From contig CAKSTR010000004.1 in the NCBI GenBank assembly GCA_934500835.1, forward strand, positions 248,001-312,000: DNA of 64,000 nt. The letters are read 5' to 3'. The translations under genes were made by a program, and so were the position numbers. Positions within the stretch are counted from its first letter, which is position 1. Each line of letters opens with the position of its first letter. The notes under the pieces were generated by a model that was given only the letters and a program-made list of their open reading frames with translations, was not told the DNA's origin and ran no database searches. This document shows, piece by piece, positions 16,689 through 24,777 of this stretch. This stretch comes from an uncultured Paracoccaceae bacterium (GTDB lineage: Bacteria; Pseudomonadota; Alphaproteobacteria; Rhodobacterales; Rhodobacteraceae).

Positions 16689-17087
16689 TCAGCCGCCGGC
16701 TGCGTCGAGAGAGGGAAAGCGATGGCCATAAAAGCCGATCGCGCGCAGGGCGCAGTCCTGCACGGCAAGGTGCAGGTAGGCCTGTTCGTTCTGTCCGCCG
16801 GCGTTGCTGTCCTGTGCCAGCGCCGCCCGGCCGTGGCCCAGGGCGGACCCGGCGCGCAGGCGCCAGAAGGCGATCTGTTCGTCAAGATGCCGCTCCATCC
16901 CCGGATCGCCCCGGCCGCGCGTGATTTCGCGGATGCGTTCGGCGGTGGCGAGGCAATAGGCGGCCTCCTCCTTCGGGCCGGGGCTGGCGAAAAGCCAGCG
17001 CGGCGGCGCGGACCTGCCGTCTTGCCAGGCCATCCAACCAAGCCAGCCAAGGCCGGTAGCTGTCAGCAGCAGTCCAGTCAGCTTCAT
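16689..17087 (-). CDS. Hypothetical membrane-anchored or exported protein (132 aa)
   Basis: The N-terminus MKLTGLLLTATGLGWLGWMAW is a signal anchor or uncleaved signal segment. The remaining region is soluble and helical, with several cysteines (AAYCLATAERIREITRG, VQDCALRAIGFYGHRF). I recognise no family. The ATG at 17087 is chosen because it places the hydrophobic segment at the N-terminus; an in-frame ATG 18 codons upstream adds a Cys-rich stretch that looks untranslated. It is transcribed alone, head-to-tail behind the ABC transporter operon, from which it is separated by a strong terminator. Confidence 0.6.
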   Translation of the reverse strand: MKLTGLLLTATGLGWLGWMAWQDGRSAPPRWLFASPGPKEEAAYCLATAERIREITRGRGDPGMERHLDEQIAFWRLRAGSALGHGRAALAQDSNAGGQNEQAYLHLAVQDCALRAIGFYGHRFPSLDAAGG

Positions 17088-17142
17088 GCATCCGCCCGCC
17101 TTTCGGGCGCAGCAAAGCAGGCAAAGGTTAAGGAATCGCATG

Positions 17143-17175
17143 AAAAAGGCGGGCGCAGGTTGCCCCGCGCCCGCC
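17143..17175 (-). terminator. Strong rho-independent terminator of the pyrimidine ABC operon
   Basis: On the minus strand the arms GGCGGGCGC and GCGCCCGCC (9 bp, perfect) enclose a 10-nt loop and are followed directly by TTTTTC. It starts 20 bp after the stop of the substrate-binding protein gene at 17195. Confidence 0.85.
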
Positions 17176-17194
17176 CTGTCAAAGCGCCGGCGGA

Positions 17195-18184
17195 TTACTG
17201 CGCCAGCGCCTTGTCGGTGATGTCATGCGTCCAGGCCATGCCTTCGGGCGCCTTGGTGATCGCCGGGTTCTCGGGCGAGACGGCGGCCAGAAGCGAGGCG
17301 ACGGTGGCCTCGTAATCGGCCGGGTCCAGGGCGCCATTGCCGTCGGCGGTCAGCTTGGCGACCTCTTTCATCATGTATTGCTGGTGGGCCAGAGACTGCG
17401 CGCCGGATTCGTCGTTGTCGATGACGATCTGTGCCGCCTCGTCGGGGTTGGCCTCGGCATATTTCCAGCCCTTCATCGAGGCGCGGACGAATTTCACCAT
17501 GGTCTCGGCAAAGGCCGGGTCGGCCAGCCTTTCCTCCATGACGTAAAGCCCGTCCTCCAGCACCACGACACCCTGATCGCGGTAGGAGAAGGTCACCAGT
17601 TGATCCGGGGTGATGCCGGCATCCAGCACCTGACCATATTCGTTGTAGGTCATCACCGAGATGCAGGCGGCCTGTTTCTGCAACAGCGCGTCGACGTTGA
17701 AGGCCTGTTTCAGCACCGTCACCCCGCCGGCCGACCCGTCAGTGGCAAGGCCCAGCTTCGCCATCCAGGCGTAGAACGGGTATTCGTTGCCGAAGAACCA
17801 GACGCCAAGGGTCTTGTCGGCGAAATCGGCGGTGGTCTCGACCCCCATCTCCTTCAGGCAGGTGAACTCCAGCCCCGCGCCCTTGAAGGGCTGCGCGATA
17901 TTGACCAGCGGCACGCCGCGTTCGCGCGCGGCAAGACCGGCCGGCATCCAGGTGGTGATGACATCGGCCTGGCCGCTGGCGATCACCTGCTCGGGGGCGA
18001 TGTCGGGGCCGCCGGGCTTGATGGTGACATTCAGGCCTTCCTCATCGTAGAAGCCCTTGTCCTTGGCGACGTAATAGCCGGCGAACTGCGCCTGCGTCAC
18101 CCATTTCAGCTGCAGGGTCACGTCCTCGGCACTGGCCGATCCGGCCATAAGCGCCAAGAGACCCGCGGTCAGAATCTTCTTCAT
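17195..18184 (-). CDS. NMT1/THI5-like ABC transporter substrate-binding protein
   Basis: This 329-residue periplasmic protein has a Sec signal peptide (MKKILTAGLLALMAGSASAED, cleavage after ASA). The mature domain follows the NMT1/SsuA/ThiY fold, with VTLQLKWVTQAQFAGYYVAKDKGFYDEEG at the start. This segment is characteristic of the branch that binds pyrimidine-type or thiamine-precursor ligands rather than sulfonates. ATG 18184 follows GGAGGTGAC. It is followed by its terminator and preceded by two permeases, an ATPase and pyrimidine-degrading enzymes. Uptake of uracil, thymine, dihydropyrimidine or hydantoin is inferred from that context. Confidence 0.88.
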   Translation of the reverse strand: MKKILTAGLLALMAGSASAEDVTLQLKWVTQAQFAGYYVAKDKGFYDEEGLNVTIKPGGPDIAPEQVIASGQADVITTWMPAGLAARERGVPLVNIAQPFKGAGLEFTCLKEMGVETTADFADKTLGVWFFGNEYPFYAWMAKLGLATDGSAGGVTVLKQAFNVDALLQKQAACISVMTYNEYGQVLDAGITPDQLVTFSYRDQGVVVLEDGLYVMEERLADPAFAETMVKFVRASMKGWKYAEANPDEAAQIVIDNDESGAQSLAHQQYMMKEVAKLTADGNGALDPADYEATVASLLAAVSPENPAITKAPEGMAWTHDITDKALAQ

Positions 18185-18247
18185 AGTCACCTCCATGTTG
18201 CCGCCCGGATGGTTGATGTTCCCCGGGTCAGGGTTGTACGTCCAGTG

Positions 18248-19102
18248 CTAACTCCGTTGCGAGGGGTGCCAGAAGGTCACCCCCTTCTCGATCAGGGCGA
18301 TCAGCCCGTAAAGCGCCGACCCGGCCAGCGCCGCCACGGCGATCTCGGCCCAGACCAGTTCAAGGTTCAAGACCCCGACCGCAGTCGAGATGCGAAAGCC
18401 CATGCCCACCACCGGGCTGCCGAAATATTCCGCGACAATGGCCCCGATCAGCGCCAGCGAGGCCGCGATCTTCAGCCCGTTGAAGACGAAGGGCATGGCG
18501 GCGGGCAGCCGCAGCTTCCACAGCGCCTGCCAGTAGCTGGCCCCCCAGGTCGCCATCAGGTCGCGCTGCATCCGCTCGGAGGACGCCAGCCCTGCCACCA
18601 CATTGATCAGCATGGGGAAGAACACCATGGCCACCACGACGGCGGCCTTGGACTGCCAGCCGAAGCCGAACCACATCACCAGGATCGGTGCGAGGCCGAC
18701 GATGGGCAGCGCCGCGACGAAATTGCCCACCGGCAGCAGCCCGTCGCGCAGGAAGGGCACCCGGTCGCAGACCACCGCCGCGACGAAGGCCGCCCCCGTG
18801 CCGATCACGAATCCCGACAGCGCGCCCTTCACCACCGTCTGCACGAAATCGGCCCAGAGCACTCCGGTCGAGGCCGCGAATTTCGCGGCAATCGCCGAAG
18901 GGGCCGGCAGGATGACGGGCGAGAGGCCGAAGCCGCGCACCAGCCCCTCCCACAGCACCAGAAGGGTGACGCCGAAAAGGATCGGCACGAAGATCCGCCC
19001 GGCGCGGGTCCGCCCCATAGCGCCGCCCGCCACAACCGTGTTCACCGCCCAGGCCCCGGCCCAGAAGGCCAGCGCAAGGATCAGGATCATGGTCCCGCTC
19101 AT
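18248..19102 (-). CDS. ABC transporter permease (NMT1/taurine-type), subunit 2
   Basis: This 284-residue inner-membrane permease has six to seven helices and the EAA loop MATWGASYWQALWKLRLPAAMP, which contacts the ATPase. The segment VGLAPILVMWFGFGWQSKAAV is typical for the SsuC/TauC/ThiX group. The start MSGTMILI at 19102 overlaps the stop of the upstream permease by 4 bp (ATGA), so the two permeases are translated together and probably form a heterodimer. A 63-bp gap separates its stop from the binding-protein gene. Confidence 0.88.
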   Translation of the reverse strand: MSGTMILILALAFWAGAWAVNTVVAGGAMGRTRAGRIFVPILFGVTLLVLWEGLVRGFGLSPVILPAPSAIAAKFAASTGVLWADFVQTVVKGALSGFVIGTGAAFVAAVVCDRVPFLRDGLLPVGNFVAALPIVGLAPILVMWFGFGWQSKAAVVVAMVFFPMLINVVAGLASSERMQRDLMATWGASYWQALWKLRLPAAMPFVFNGLKIAASLALIGAIVAEYFGSPVVGMGFRISTAVGVLNLELVWAEIAVAALAGSALYGLIALIEKGVTFWHPSQRS

Positions 19103-19965
19103 GCCCGCACCCCCATTCTGCTTGCGGCCAGTCGCTCGGCCAGCCCCACGGCAAGGATCAGGATCCCCGCCAGAATGGCCGATGCGAACAGCGCGGCCCA
19201 GGTGATCAGCGGCTCGCCATACTGGCTGCCCAGAAGCATCCTTGCGCCAAGGCCTTCCACCGCGCCTGTCGGCAATTCGCCGACGATGGTCCCCACCAAG
19301 GCCGCCGCCACGGCCACTTTCAGCGAGGCGAAGAAATAGGGCATCGAGGCCGGCAGGCGCAGCTTGAAGAAGGTCTGCCCCTCGCTCGCCCCCCATGTCT
19401 TCAGCAGGTCCAGCTGCATCTGGTCCGGCGCGCGCAGGCCCTTGACCATGCTGACCAGCACCGGAAAGAAGCTCAGGTAAGAGGCGATGATCGCCTTTGG
19501 CACCTCGCGCCCCTCGATCCCCAGCTGGTTGGTCAGCACAAGGATCATCGGCGCGATGGCGACGATGGGCACGGTCTGGCTGATGATCGCCCAAGGCATC
19601 ACCGACATGTCCATGACGCGGAACCGCACGATGGCCATCGCCAGCCCGACGCCCATCACGATGCCAAGGGCAAAGCCCCACATCGTGCCGCGGAAGGTGA
19701 CGAAGCCATGATAGACCAGGCTGCGTTTCGACGTGATCGCCTGCCCCGCCAGCCCCTCCCACAGCTTGGCCGCCACCTGATGCGGCGGCGGCAAAAGCGG
19801 GCGGTCCTGCGCCATGGTCTGCGGGATCACCTCGGCCAGCGTGACGGTCTGGCCGCTGCGTGCCGCCTGATCATAGATCCAGGTCGAATTCATCCAGATC
19901 GCGGCCAGATACCAGATCACGGTCAGGCCCAGAAGCACGGCAAGGACCGGAAGGGCGCGCTTCAT
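19099..19965 (-). CDS. ABC transporter permease (NMT1/taurine-type), subunit 1
   Basis: This 288-residue permease has an N-terminal membrane anchor, a periplasmic stretch (about residues 25-75) and the conserved core with the EAA loop LKTWGASEGQTFFKLRLPASMP. It is paralogous to the following gene and differs mainly by the extra N-terminal periplasmic region. ATG 19965 overlaps the stop of the small EamA-like gene (ATGA), and its own stop overlaps the next permease. It forms the membrane channel of the pyrimidine-type importer with its paralogue. Confidence 0.88.
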   Translation of the reverse strand: MKRALPVLAVLLGLTVIWYLAAIWMNSTWIYDQAARSGQTVTLAEVIPQTMAQDRPLLPPPHQVAAKLWEGLAGQAITSKRSLVYHGFVTFRGTMWGFALGIVMGVGLAMAIVRFRVMDMSVMPWAIISQTVPIVAIAPMILVLTNQLGIEGREVPKAIIASYLSFFPVLVSMVKGLRAPDQMQLDLLKTWGASEGQTFFKLRLPASMPYFFASLKVAVAAALVGTIVGELPTGAVEGLGARMLLGSQYGEPLITWAALFASAILAGILILAVGLAERLAASRMGVRA

Positions 19966-20297
19966 CCCGCCCTCCCCGTCGGCCAAAGCATCATCGCCAC
20001 GGCCGCCGTGCCCAGCGCGATACCGCCCCATTGCAGGCCCGACGGGCGCTCGGCAAAGAAGATCACGGCGACCAGCGTGGCCAGAACCAGCTGCAGCACC
20101 GCCGAGATCGAGATGGCCATTGCCATCCCGCTTTCGCGCATGATCCGCAGCATCACGAGGTTGCCAAGCGCATAAAGCGCCAGCGAGGTCAGGATCATCC
20201 ACAGATGCCCCTGCCCGGCATAGCCGCGCAGCGCCGAAGCCGCCAGAAGGAAGATGCCGGTCGCCAGCGCCAGCCAGAGCATTCCGACGCTGCTCAT
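19962..20297 (-). CDS. Small multidrug-resistance/EamA-like membrane protein
   Basis: This 111-residue protein has four predicted helices (about residues 5-22, 33-50, 58-80, 87-105) and the arrangement of half an EamA or SMR transporter, including YALGNLVMLRIMRES and a LQWGGIALGTAAVAM final helix. SMR-type proteins work as antiparallel dimers. It is embedded between the ATPase and the first permease of the ABC operon and overlaps the permease start by 4 bp. A role in moving the same pathway's substrate or product is inferred. It lacks the membrane glutamate in helix 1 that drug-exporting EmrE needs, so it is unlikely to be a drug pump. Confidence 0.72.
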   Translation of the reverse strand: MSSVGMLWLALATGIFLLAASALRGYAGQGHLWMILTSLALYALGNLVMLRIMRESGMAMAISISAVLQLVLATLVAVIFFAERPSGLQWGGIALGTAAVAMMLWPTGRAG

Positions 20298-20381
20298 GCC
20301 CCTCTCTCCAAGGTCATACCCATGTCATTCCCGGAACAAACGCTCCGCGCGGCTTGCTGCGGACAGGCCCAGAGGGCGCGC

Positions 20382-21161
20382 TCAGTCATCCGAATGCCCC
20401 GCGCGCAGGCCTTCACGGACACGATGGGCGATCTCGATGAACTCACGGCTGTCGCGGATATCCAGCGGGCGTTCGCGCGGCAGGGGGGAGTCGATCACAT
20501 CGGTGATGCGGCCCGGGCGCGGCGACATGACCACGATCTTGGTCGACAGATACACCGCCTCGGGGATGGAATGGGTGACAAAGCCGATGGTCTTGCCGGT
20601 GCGCGCCCAAAGCTTCAGCACTTCTTCATTCAGCCGGTCGCGCACAATCTCATCCAGCGCGCCAAAGGGTTCGTCCATCAGCAGAATGTCGGCATCGAAG
20701 GCCAAAGCGCGGGCAATCGAGGCCCTTTGCTGCATCCCCCCCGACAACTGCCAGGGAAACTTGCCGCCAAAGCCGGACAGCTCCACCAGTTCCAGCACCC
20801 GCTCAACCCGTTCTTTCTGTTCCCCCTTGGAAAACCCCATGATTTCAAGCGGAAGCCGGATATTCCCCGCAATCGTCCGCCAGGGATAGAGCCCCGCCGC
20901 CTGAAAGACATAGCCATAGGCCCGCTTCCGCCGCGCCTCATCCGCCGTCATCCCGTTGACGGCCAGACTGCCCCCCGTCGGATGCTCCAATGCCGCAATG
21001 CAGCGCAGGAAAGTTGTTTTCCCACAACCACTTGGCCCGATGAACGATACGAACTCCCCCTTGCCAATGCTCAGGTTCACATCCTTCAAAGCCTGCACCG
21101 GCCCGTCAGCGGTCTGGAAAACCAGATTGAGTCCCTTTGCCTCGACCACTGGCTGGCTCAT
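20382..21161 (-). CDS. ABC transporter ATP-binding protein (TauB/SsuB/NrtD type)
   Basis: This 259-residue ATPase carries Walker A GPSGCGKTTFLR, the Q-loop (YVFQAAGLYPWRT), signature LSGGMQQRASIARAL, Walker B ILLMDEPFGALDE and the H-loop histidine (FVTHSIPEAV). All catalytic residues are present. The C-terminal RPGRITDVIDSPLPRERPLD is typical for nitrate/taurine/NMT1-type importers. ATG 21161 gives the normal N-terminus. It lies between the dihydropyrimidinase cluster and the permeases on the same strand and energises the importer at 17195-19965. Confidence 0.92.
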   Translation of the reverse strand: MSQPVVEAKGLNLVFQTADGPVQALKDVNLSIGKGEFVSFIGPSGCGKTTFLRCIAALEHPTGGSLAVNGMTADEARRKRAYGYVFQAAGLYPWRTIAGNIRLPLEIMGFSKGEQKERVERVLELVELSGFGGKFPWQLSGGMQQRASIARALAFDADILLMDEPFGALDEIVRDRLNEEVLKLWARTGKTIGFVTHSIPEAVYLSTKIVVMSPRPGRITDVIDSPLPRERPLDIRDSREFIEIAHRVREGLRAGHSDD

Positions 21162-21169
21162 CGTATCCT

Positions 21170-21592
21170 TCAAACCCCGTCCCCCCCAAAGACCCGCCGC
21201 CCACACTGCCGCACCGTCCAGTAAACACCTCCCGCAACCGCCCCGGCCAGCGCAAAGGCGGCCAGCACCAAAGGCTCCTGATAGGCCGCAAGGATAACGA
21301 CCGAACTGGCCGCCCCGACGCCACAGCCATTCAGAACATGTGCAGGCAAGCCGTCGCGCCCGGATCTTATCATGACCAGTTTCAGCCCCAGCACGACGGG
21401 CCAGACGATAGAGCCAACAATGAACGCGATGCCGAAAACCCGTTCTGCGTCCGGCAAGCCTTTGTCGGAATTTGAGGAAATCTCAAGAACCAGCCCCGCA
21501 GCCACCGCTGCGACGCCGTAAGCCACCACCGCCAAAATGGCGGTTTTCAACGCCTTCGGGACGATGATGGCAACAGGTTCGGCCAAGACCAT
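21170..21592 (-). CDS. Four-helix membrane protein of the pyrimidine operon
   Basis: This 140-residue hypothetical protein has four hydrophobic segments (about residues 14-34, 50-68, 82-98 and 104-122). I do not recognise the family. The start ATG 21592 overlaps the dihydropyrimidinase stop (TGATG), showing translational coupling, and only 8 bp separate its end from the ABC ATPase. Base composition is slightly lower in GC than its neighbours. It may be an auxiliary membrane component, but nothing in the sequence shows a function. Confidence 0.6.
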   Translation of the reverse strand: MVLAEPVAIIVPKALKTAILAVVAYGVAAVAAGLVLEISSNSDKGLPDAERVFGIAFIVGSIVWPVVLGLKLVMIRSGRDGLPAHVLNGCGVGAASSVVILAAYQEPLVLAAFALAGAVAGGVYWTVRQCGRRVFGGDGV

Positions 21593-23043
21593 CACACCCC
21601 CGTCGCCGGCACACCCGTCCGCACCACCGGCCTCGGCGCGGTCAGATCCTTCCACGCCGACAGCGCCCGGTTGACCGCAGGCCGCGCCTCACGCGCCACG
21701 AATTTCCCGTGGCCCTCCTGCGTCTGCACCTTGCCATCGGCCACCGCCACCTGCCCCCGCGTCAGGGTGAAACGGGGCAGGCCCTTGACGCGCTGCCCCT
21801 CGAACACATTGTAATCAATGGCGGATTGCTGCGTGCCTGCCGTGATCACCTTTTCCTTCTCAGGATCCCAGACCACCAGATCGGCATCCGCCCCCACCAG
21901 AACCGCACCCTTCTTCGGATAGCAGTTCAGGATCTTGGCGATATTGGTCGAGGTCACCGCGACAAACTCGTTCGGGGTCAGCCGGCCGGTGTTCACGCCG
22001 TGAGTCCAAAGCATCGGCATCCGGTCCTCAAGCCCGCCGGTGCCATTGGGGATCTTCGAGAAATCGCCCACCCCGAACCGCTTCTGAGCCGTGGTGAAGG
22101 CACAATGGTCGGTTGCCACGACCGACAGCGACCCCGATTGCAGCCCGGCCCAAAGGCTGTCCTGATGCTTCCTGTTGCGGAAGGGCGGCGACATCACGCG
22201 GCGCGCGGCGTGGTCCCAGTCGGGGTTGGCATATTCGCTGTCATCCAGCGTCAGGTGCTGGATCAGCGGCTCTCCCCAGACGCGCTTGCCCTGCTGGCGC
22301 GCCCGGCGGATCGCCTCATGCGCCTCTTCGCAAGAGGTGTGGACGACATAAAGCGGCACTCCCGCCATATCGGCGATCATGATGGCGCGGTTGGTCGCCT
22401 CACCCTCGACCTGCGGCGGGCGGGAGTAGGCATGAGCCTCCGGGCCGGTGTTGCCCTCGGCCAAGAGTTTCGCCGTCAGCTCGGCCACCACATCGCCATT
22501 CTCGGCATGGACCATGGCAAGACCGCCCAACTCGCCGATCCGGCGGAAGCTGGCGAACATCTCGTCATCGTTCACCATCAGCGCGCCCTTGTAGGCCATG
22601 AAATGCTTGAAGCTGGTCATGCCGGCCTTGACGCTGTCGGCCATGCCGTCCCAGACCTTCTCGCCCCACCATGTCACCGCCATGTGGTAGGAGTAGTCGC
22701 AATTCGCCCGGGTGGATTTGTTGTGCCACATCTGGGCGGCATCCATCAGCCCCTGCCCCTGCCCCGGCAGCACGAAATCCACCACCATCGTGGTGCCGCC
22801 CGCCAGCGCCGCCCGCGTGCCGGATTCGAAATCATCGGTGGAATAGGTGCCCATGAAGGGCATCTCCAGATGCGTATGCGGATCGATCCCGCCGGGCATG
22901 ACATAGCAGCCGGTGGCATCGAGTTCGGTGCCGCCCTTCAGGTTCGGCCCAATCTCGGTGATCACGCCATTCTCAACCAGCACATCGGCTTTGTAGGTCA
23001 GGTCGGCGGTAACGATGGTGCCGTTCTTGATGAGGGTGGTCAT
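21592..23043 (-). CDS. hydA: Dihydropyrimidinase / D-hydantoinase
   Basis: This 483-residue amidohydrolase opens the ring of dihydrouracil, dihydrothymine or hydantoins, the second step of reductive pyrimidine degradation. Metal ligands are visible: H56 and H58 (GGIDPHTHLE), the lysine K152 that is carboxylated to bridge the two zinc ions (FKHFMAYKGA), H179 (MVHAENGD), a later histidine (YVVHTSCEE) and aspartate (VATDHCAF). The length matches the family. The gene lies downstream of the beta-ureidopropionase gene (the next step) with only one small gene between them, and is coupled to a membrane protein gene by a TGATG overlap. Expected control is by the RutR-type operators upstream of the operon at 24.7 kb. 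Confidence 0.95.
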   Translation of the reverse strand: MTTLIKNGTIVTADLTYKADVLVENGVITEIGPNLKGGTELDATGCYVMPGGIDPHTHLEMPFMGTYSTDDFESGTRAALAGGTTMVVDFVLPGQGQGLMDAAQMWHNKSTRANCDYSYHMAVTWWGEKVWDGMADSVKAGMTSFKHFMAYKGALMVNDDEMFASFRRIGELGGLAMVHAENGDVVAELTAKLLAEGNTGPEAHAYSRPPQVEGEATNRAIMIADMAGVPLYVVHTSCEEAHEAIRRARQQGKRVWGEPLIQHLTLDDSEYANPDWDHAARRVMSPPFRNRKHQDSLWAGLQSGSLSVVATDHCAFTTAQKRFGVGDFSKIPNGTGGLEDRMPMLWTHGVNTGRLTPNEFVAVTSTNIAKILNCYPKKGAVLVGADADLVVWDPEKEKVITAGTQQSAIDYNVFEGQRVKGLPRFTLTRGQVAVADGKVQTQEGHGKFVAREARPAVNRALSAWKDLTAPRPVVRTGVPATGV

Positions 23044-23055
23044 TGTGAGCCTCGC

Positions 23056-23382
23056 TTAATTCGCCTGCTTTGGCGTGTATCCGTTCAGTGATAGGCGGCG
23101 CTTCGCTTTTGCCAACTCGTCGGACGTAAACAGAGCGTGCCACTCAGGATTCTCCACCACGAGGGCCTCGACAGTCAGGTCCAGGCGCCCCGCCAAATAA
23201 AGCGCTGTAAAACCATCTGACTGCTTGGGGGCATTGATCAATGACTTGGCCGTCAACCATCCGCCATCTTTTTTGACCATGCGCAAAAAGACGTTTGCGG
23301 TATAGTTCGCCTCGCCTTTGGCGCGGGCATAAATGTCAAGCATTGCTTGGTCGAATCTTTTGACCAGTCCTGCGTCATTCAC
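23056..23382 (-). CDS. Small conserved hypothetical protein inserted in the pyrimidine operon
   Basis: This 108-residue helical protein of unknown function has the segments LVKRFDQAMLDIYARAKGEANY and TAKSLINAPKQSDGFTALYLAGRLDLTVEALV. I recognise the pattern as a widespread uncharacterised family, often found as a lone gene in varied contexts. Its codon use is more AT-rich than that of its neighbours, suggesting recent arrival. Its start overlaps the stop of the amidohydrolase by 4 bp (ATGA) and it is followed 12 bp later by hydA, so it is part of the transcript. Nothing links it biochemically to pyrimidines. Confidence 0.68.
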   Translation of the reverse strand: MNDAGLVKRFDQAMLDIYARAKGEANYTANVFLRMVKKDGGWLTAKSLINAPKQSDGFTALYLAGRLDLTVEALVVENPEWHALFTSDELAKAKRRLSLNGYTPKQAN

Positions 23383-24629
23383 CCCACCACCTCCGCCACC
23401 TCAAGCACGGCATGCAGCAGCACATCCGTCCCCGCCGCCGCCCATTCCGGGCTGATCTTCTCGGCCTCGTTGTGGGAAAGCCCGTCCACACAGGGGCACA
23501 TCACCATCACGGTCGGTGCCACGCGGTTGATCCAGCAGGCGTCGTGGCCGGCGCCGGATACGATGTCCATGTAGGAATATCCCAGCTTTTCAGCCGATTG
23601 CCGGACGATCTTCACAAGACCGGGGTCAAAGGTGACGGGGTCGAAATGGCCCACGGCCTCGATGCTGCACCCCAGACCCAGCTCCTTTGCAACCGCATGC
23701 GCCGCGCGTTCGACCTCGGCCCGCATCGCATCCAGCTTGGCCTGCTCGGGTGAACGGATGTCGACGGTGAACACCACCTTACCGGGGATCACGTTGCGCG
23801 AGTTGGGGAAGACCTTGACCTGCCCGACCGCCCCCACCGCATCCGGCTGGTGGCTCATGGCGATCTGATGCACCCGCTCGGTGATCCGCGCCATGCCAAG
23901 GCCCGCATTGACCCGCATCGCCATCGGGGTGCTGCCGGTATGGGCATCCTTGCCGGTCAGGGTGATCTCAAGCCACCACAGGCCCTGCCCGTGGGTCACG
24001 ACGCCAATGGTCTTGCCTTCGGCCTCCAGGATCGGGCCCTGCTCGATGTGCAACTCCAGCATGGCATGCATCTTGCGCGCGCCCGTCACCTCATCCCCGA
24101 CCCAGCCGATCCGCTGCAACTCCTCGCCAAAGACCTTGCCGTCCAGATCCGTCCGCCCCTTGGCATAGTCCTCGGTATGAATACCCGCAAAGACGCCCGA
24201 GGCCAGCATGGCGGGGGCAAAGCGCGCGCCCTCTTCATTGGTCCAGTTGGTCACCACGACAGGGTGCCTGGTCTGCACGCCCATGTCGTTCATCGTCCGC
24301 ACGACTTCCAGCGCCCCAAGCACGCCAAGCACGCCGTCATACTTGCCACCCGTCGGCTGGGTGTCGAGGTGACTGCCCATATAGACCGGAAGGGCGTCGG
24401 GGTCGGTGCCGGGCCGGGTTGCGAACATGTTGCCCATGGTATCGACACCCATGGTCATGCCCGCGGCCTTGCACCAGCCGGCGATAAGGTGGCGACCGGC
24501 CGAATCCGCATCCGTCAGGGTCTGGCGGTTGCAGCCCCCCGCAATGCCGGGGCCGATCAGCGCCATCTCTTCAAGGCTGTCCCACAGACGTGCGGAATCG
24601 ATCCGCAGATTCTCTCCCGGTGCTGGCAT
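23379..24629 (-). CDS. Beta-ureidopropionase / N-carbamoyl-amino-acid amidohydrolase (M20 family)
   Basis: This 416-residue zinc-dependent amidohydrolase of the HyuC/AmaB group performs the third step of reductive pyrimidine breakdown, releasing beta-alanine or beta-aminoisobutyrate, CO2 and ammonia. Metal ligands fall in GSHLDTQPTGGKYDG, TNEEGARFAP, LELHIEQGP and SGAGHDACW. The dimerisation lid with TGKDAHTGSTPM is present. ATG 24629 follows an AGGGAGAG ribosome site. It is the first gene of the minus-strand operon and is divergent from a TetR regulator. The shared 148-bp region holds two RutR-type operators. Confidence 0.92.
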   Translation of the reverse strand: MPAPGENLRIDSARLWDSLEEMALIGPGIAGGCNRQTLTDADSAGRHLIAGWCKAAGMTMGVDTMGNMFATRPGTDPDALPVYMGSHLDTQPTGGKYDGVLGVLGALEVVRTMNDMGVQTRHPVVVTNWTNEEGARFAPAMLASGVFAGIHTEDYAKGRTDLDGKVFGEELQRIGWVGDEVTGARKMHAMLELHIEQGPILEAEGKTIGVVTHGQGLWWLEITLTGKDAHTGSTPMAMRVNAGLGMARITERVHQIAMSHQPDAVGAVGQVKVFPNSRNVIPGKVVFTVDIRSPEQAKLDAMRAEVERAAHAVAKELGLGCSIEAVGHFDPVTFDPGLVKIVRQSAEKLGYSYMDIVSGAGHDACWINRVAPTVMVMCPCVDGLSHNEAEKISPEWAAAGTDVLLHAVLEVAEVVG

Positions 24630-24710
24630 CAGCTTGCTCTCCCTGTCGTGGCCGGGCGTCTTTTGCGCCCTTCGGTCCGGGTCCGAGACGCCTTGCGGCG
24701 AATCTTTTCC

Positions 24711-24724
24711 TGACCGTATGGTCA
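24711..24724. promoter_or_regulatory. RutR-type operator, proximal to the amidohydrolase operon
   Basis: TGACCGTATGGTCA is a perfect TGACC/GGTCA inverted repeat with a 4-bp spacer. It fits the E. coli RutR consensus (TTGACCANNTGGTCAA) in both half-sites. It lies 82 bp upstream of the amidohydrolase start. Confidence 0.8.
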
Positions 24725-24744
24725 AGAGACACGCGACCACAACC

Positions 24745-24758
24745 TGACCATCCGGTCA
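24745..24758. promoter_or_regulatory. RutR-type operator, proximal to the TetR gene
   Basis: TGACCATCCGGTCA repeats the same TGACC/GGTCA arms with a 4-bp spacer, 34 bp centre-to-centre from the first site (about three helical turns). It ends 19 bp before the TetR start at 24778. This position suits autorepression and co-regulation of both divergent transcripts. Confidence 0.8.
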
Positions 24759-24777
24759 ACACTTTCCCGGGGCCGCC

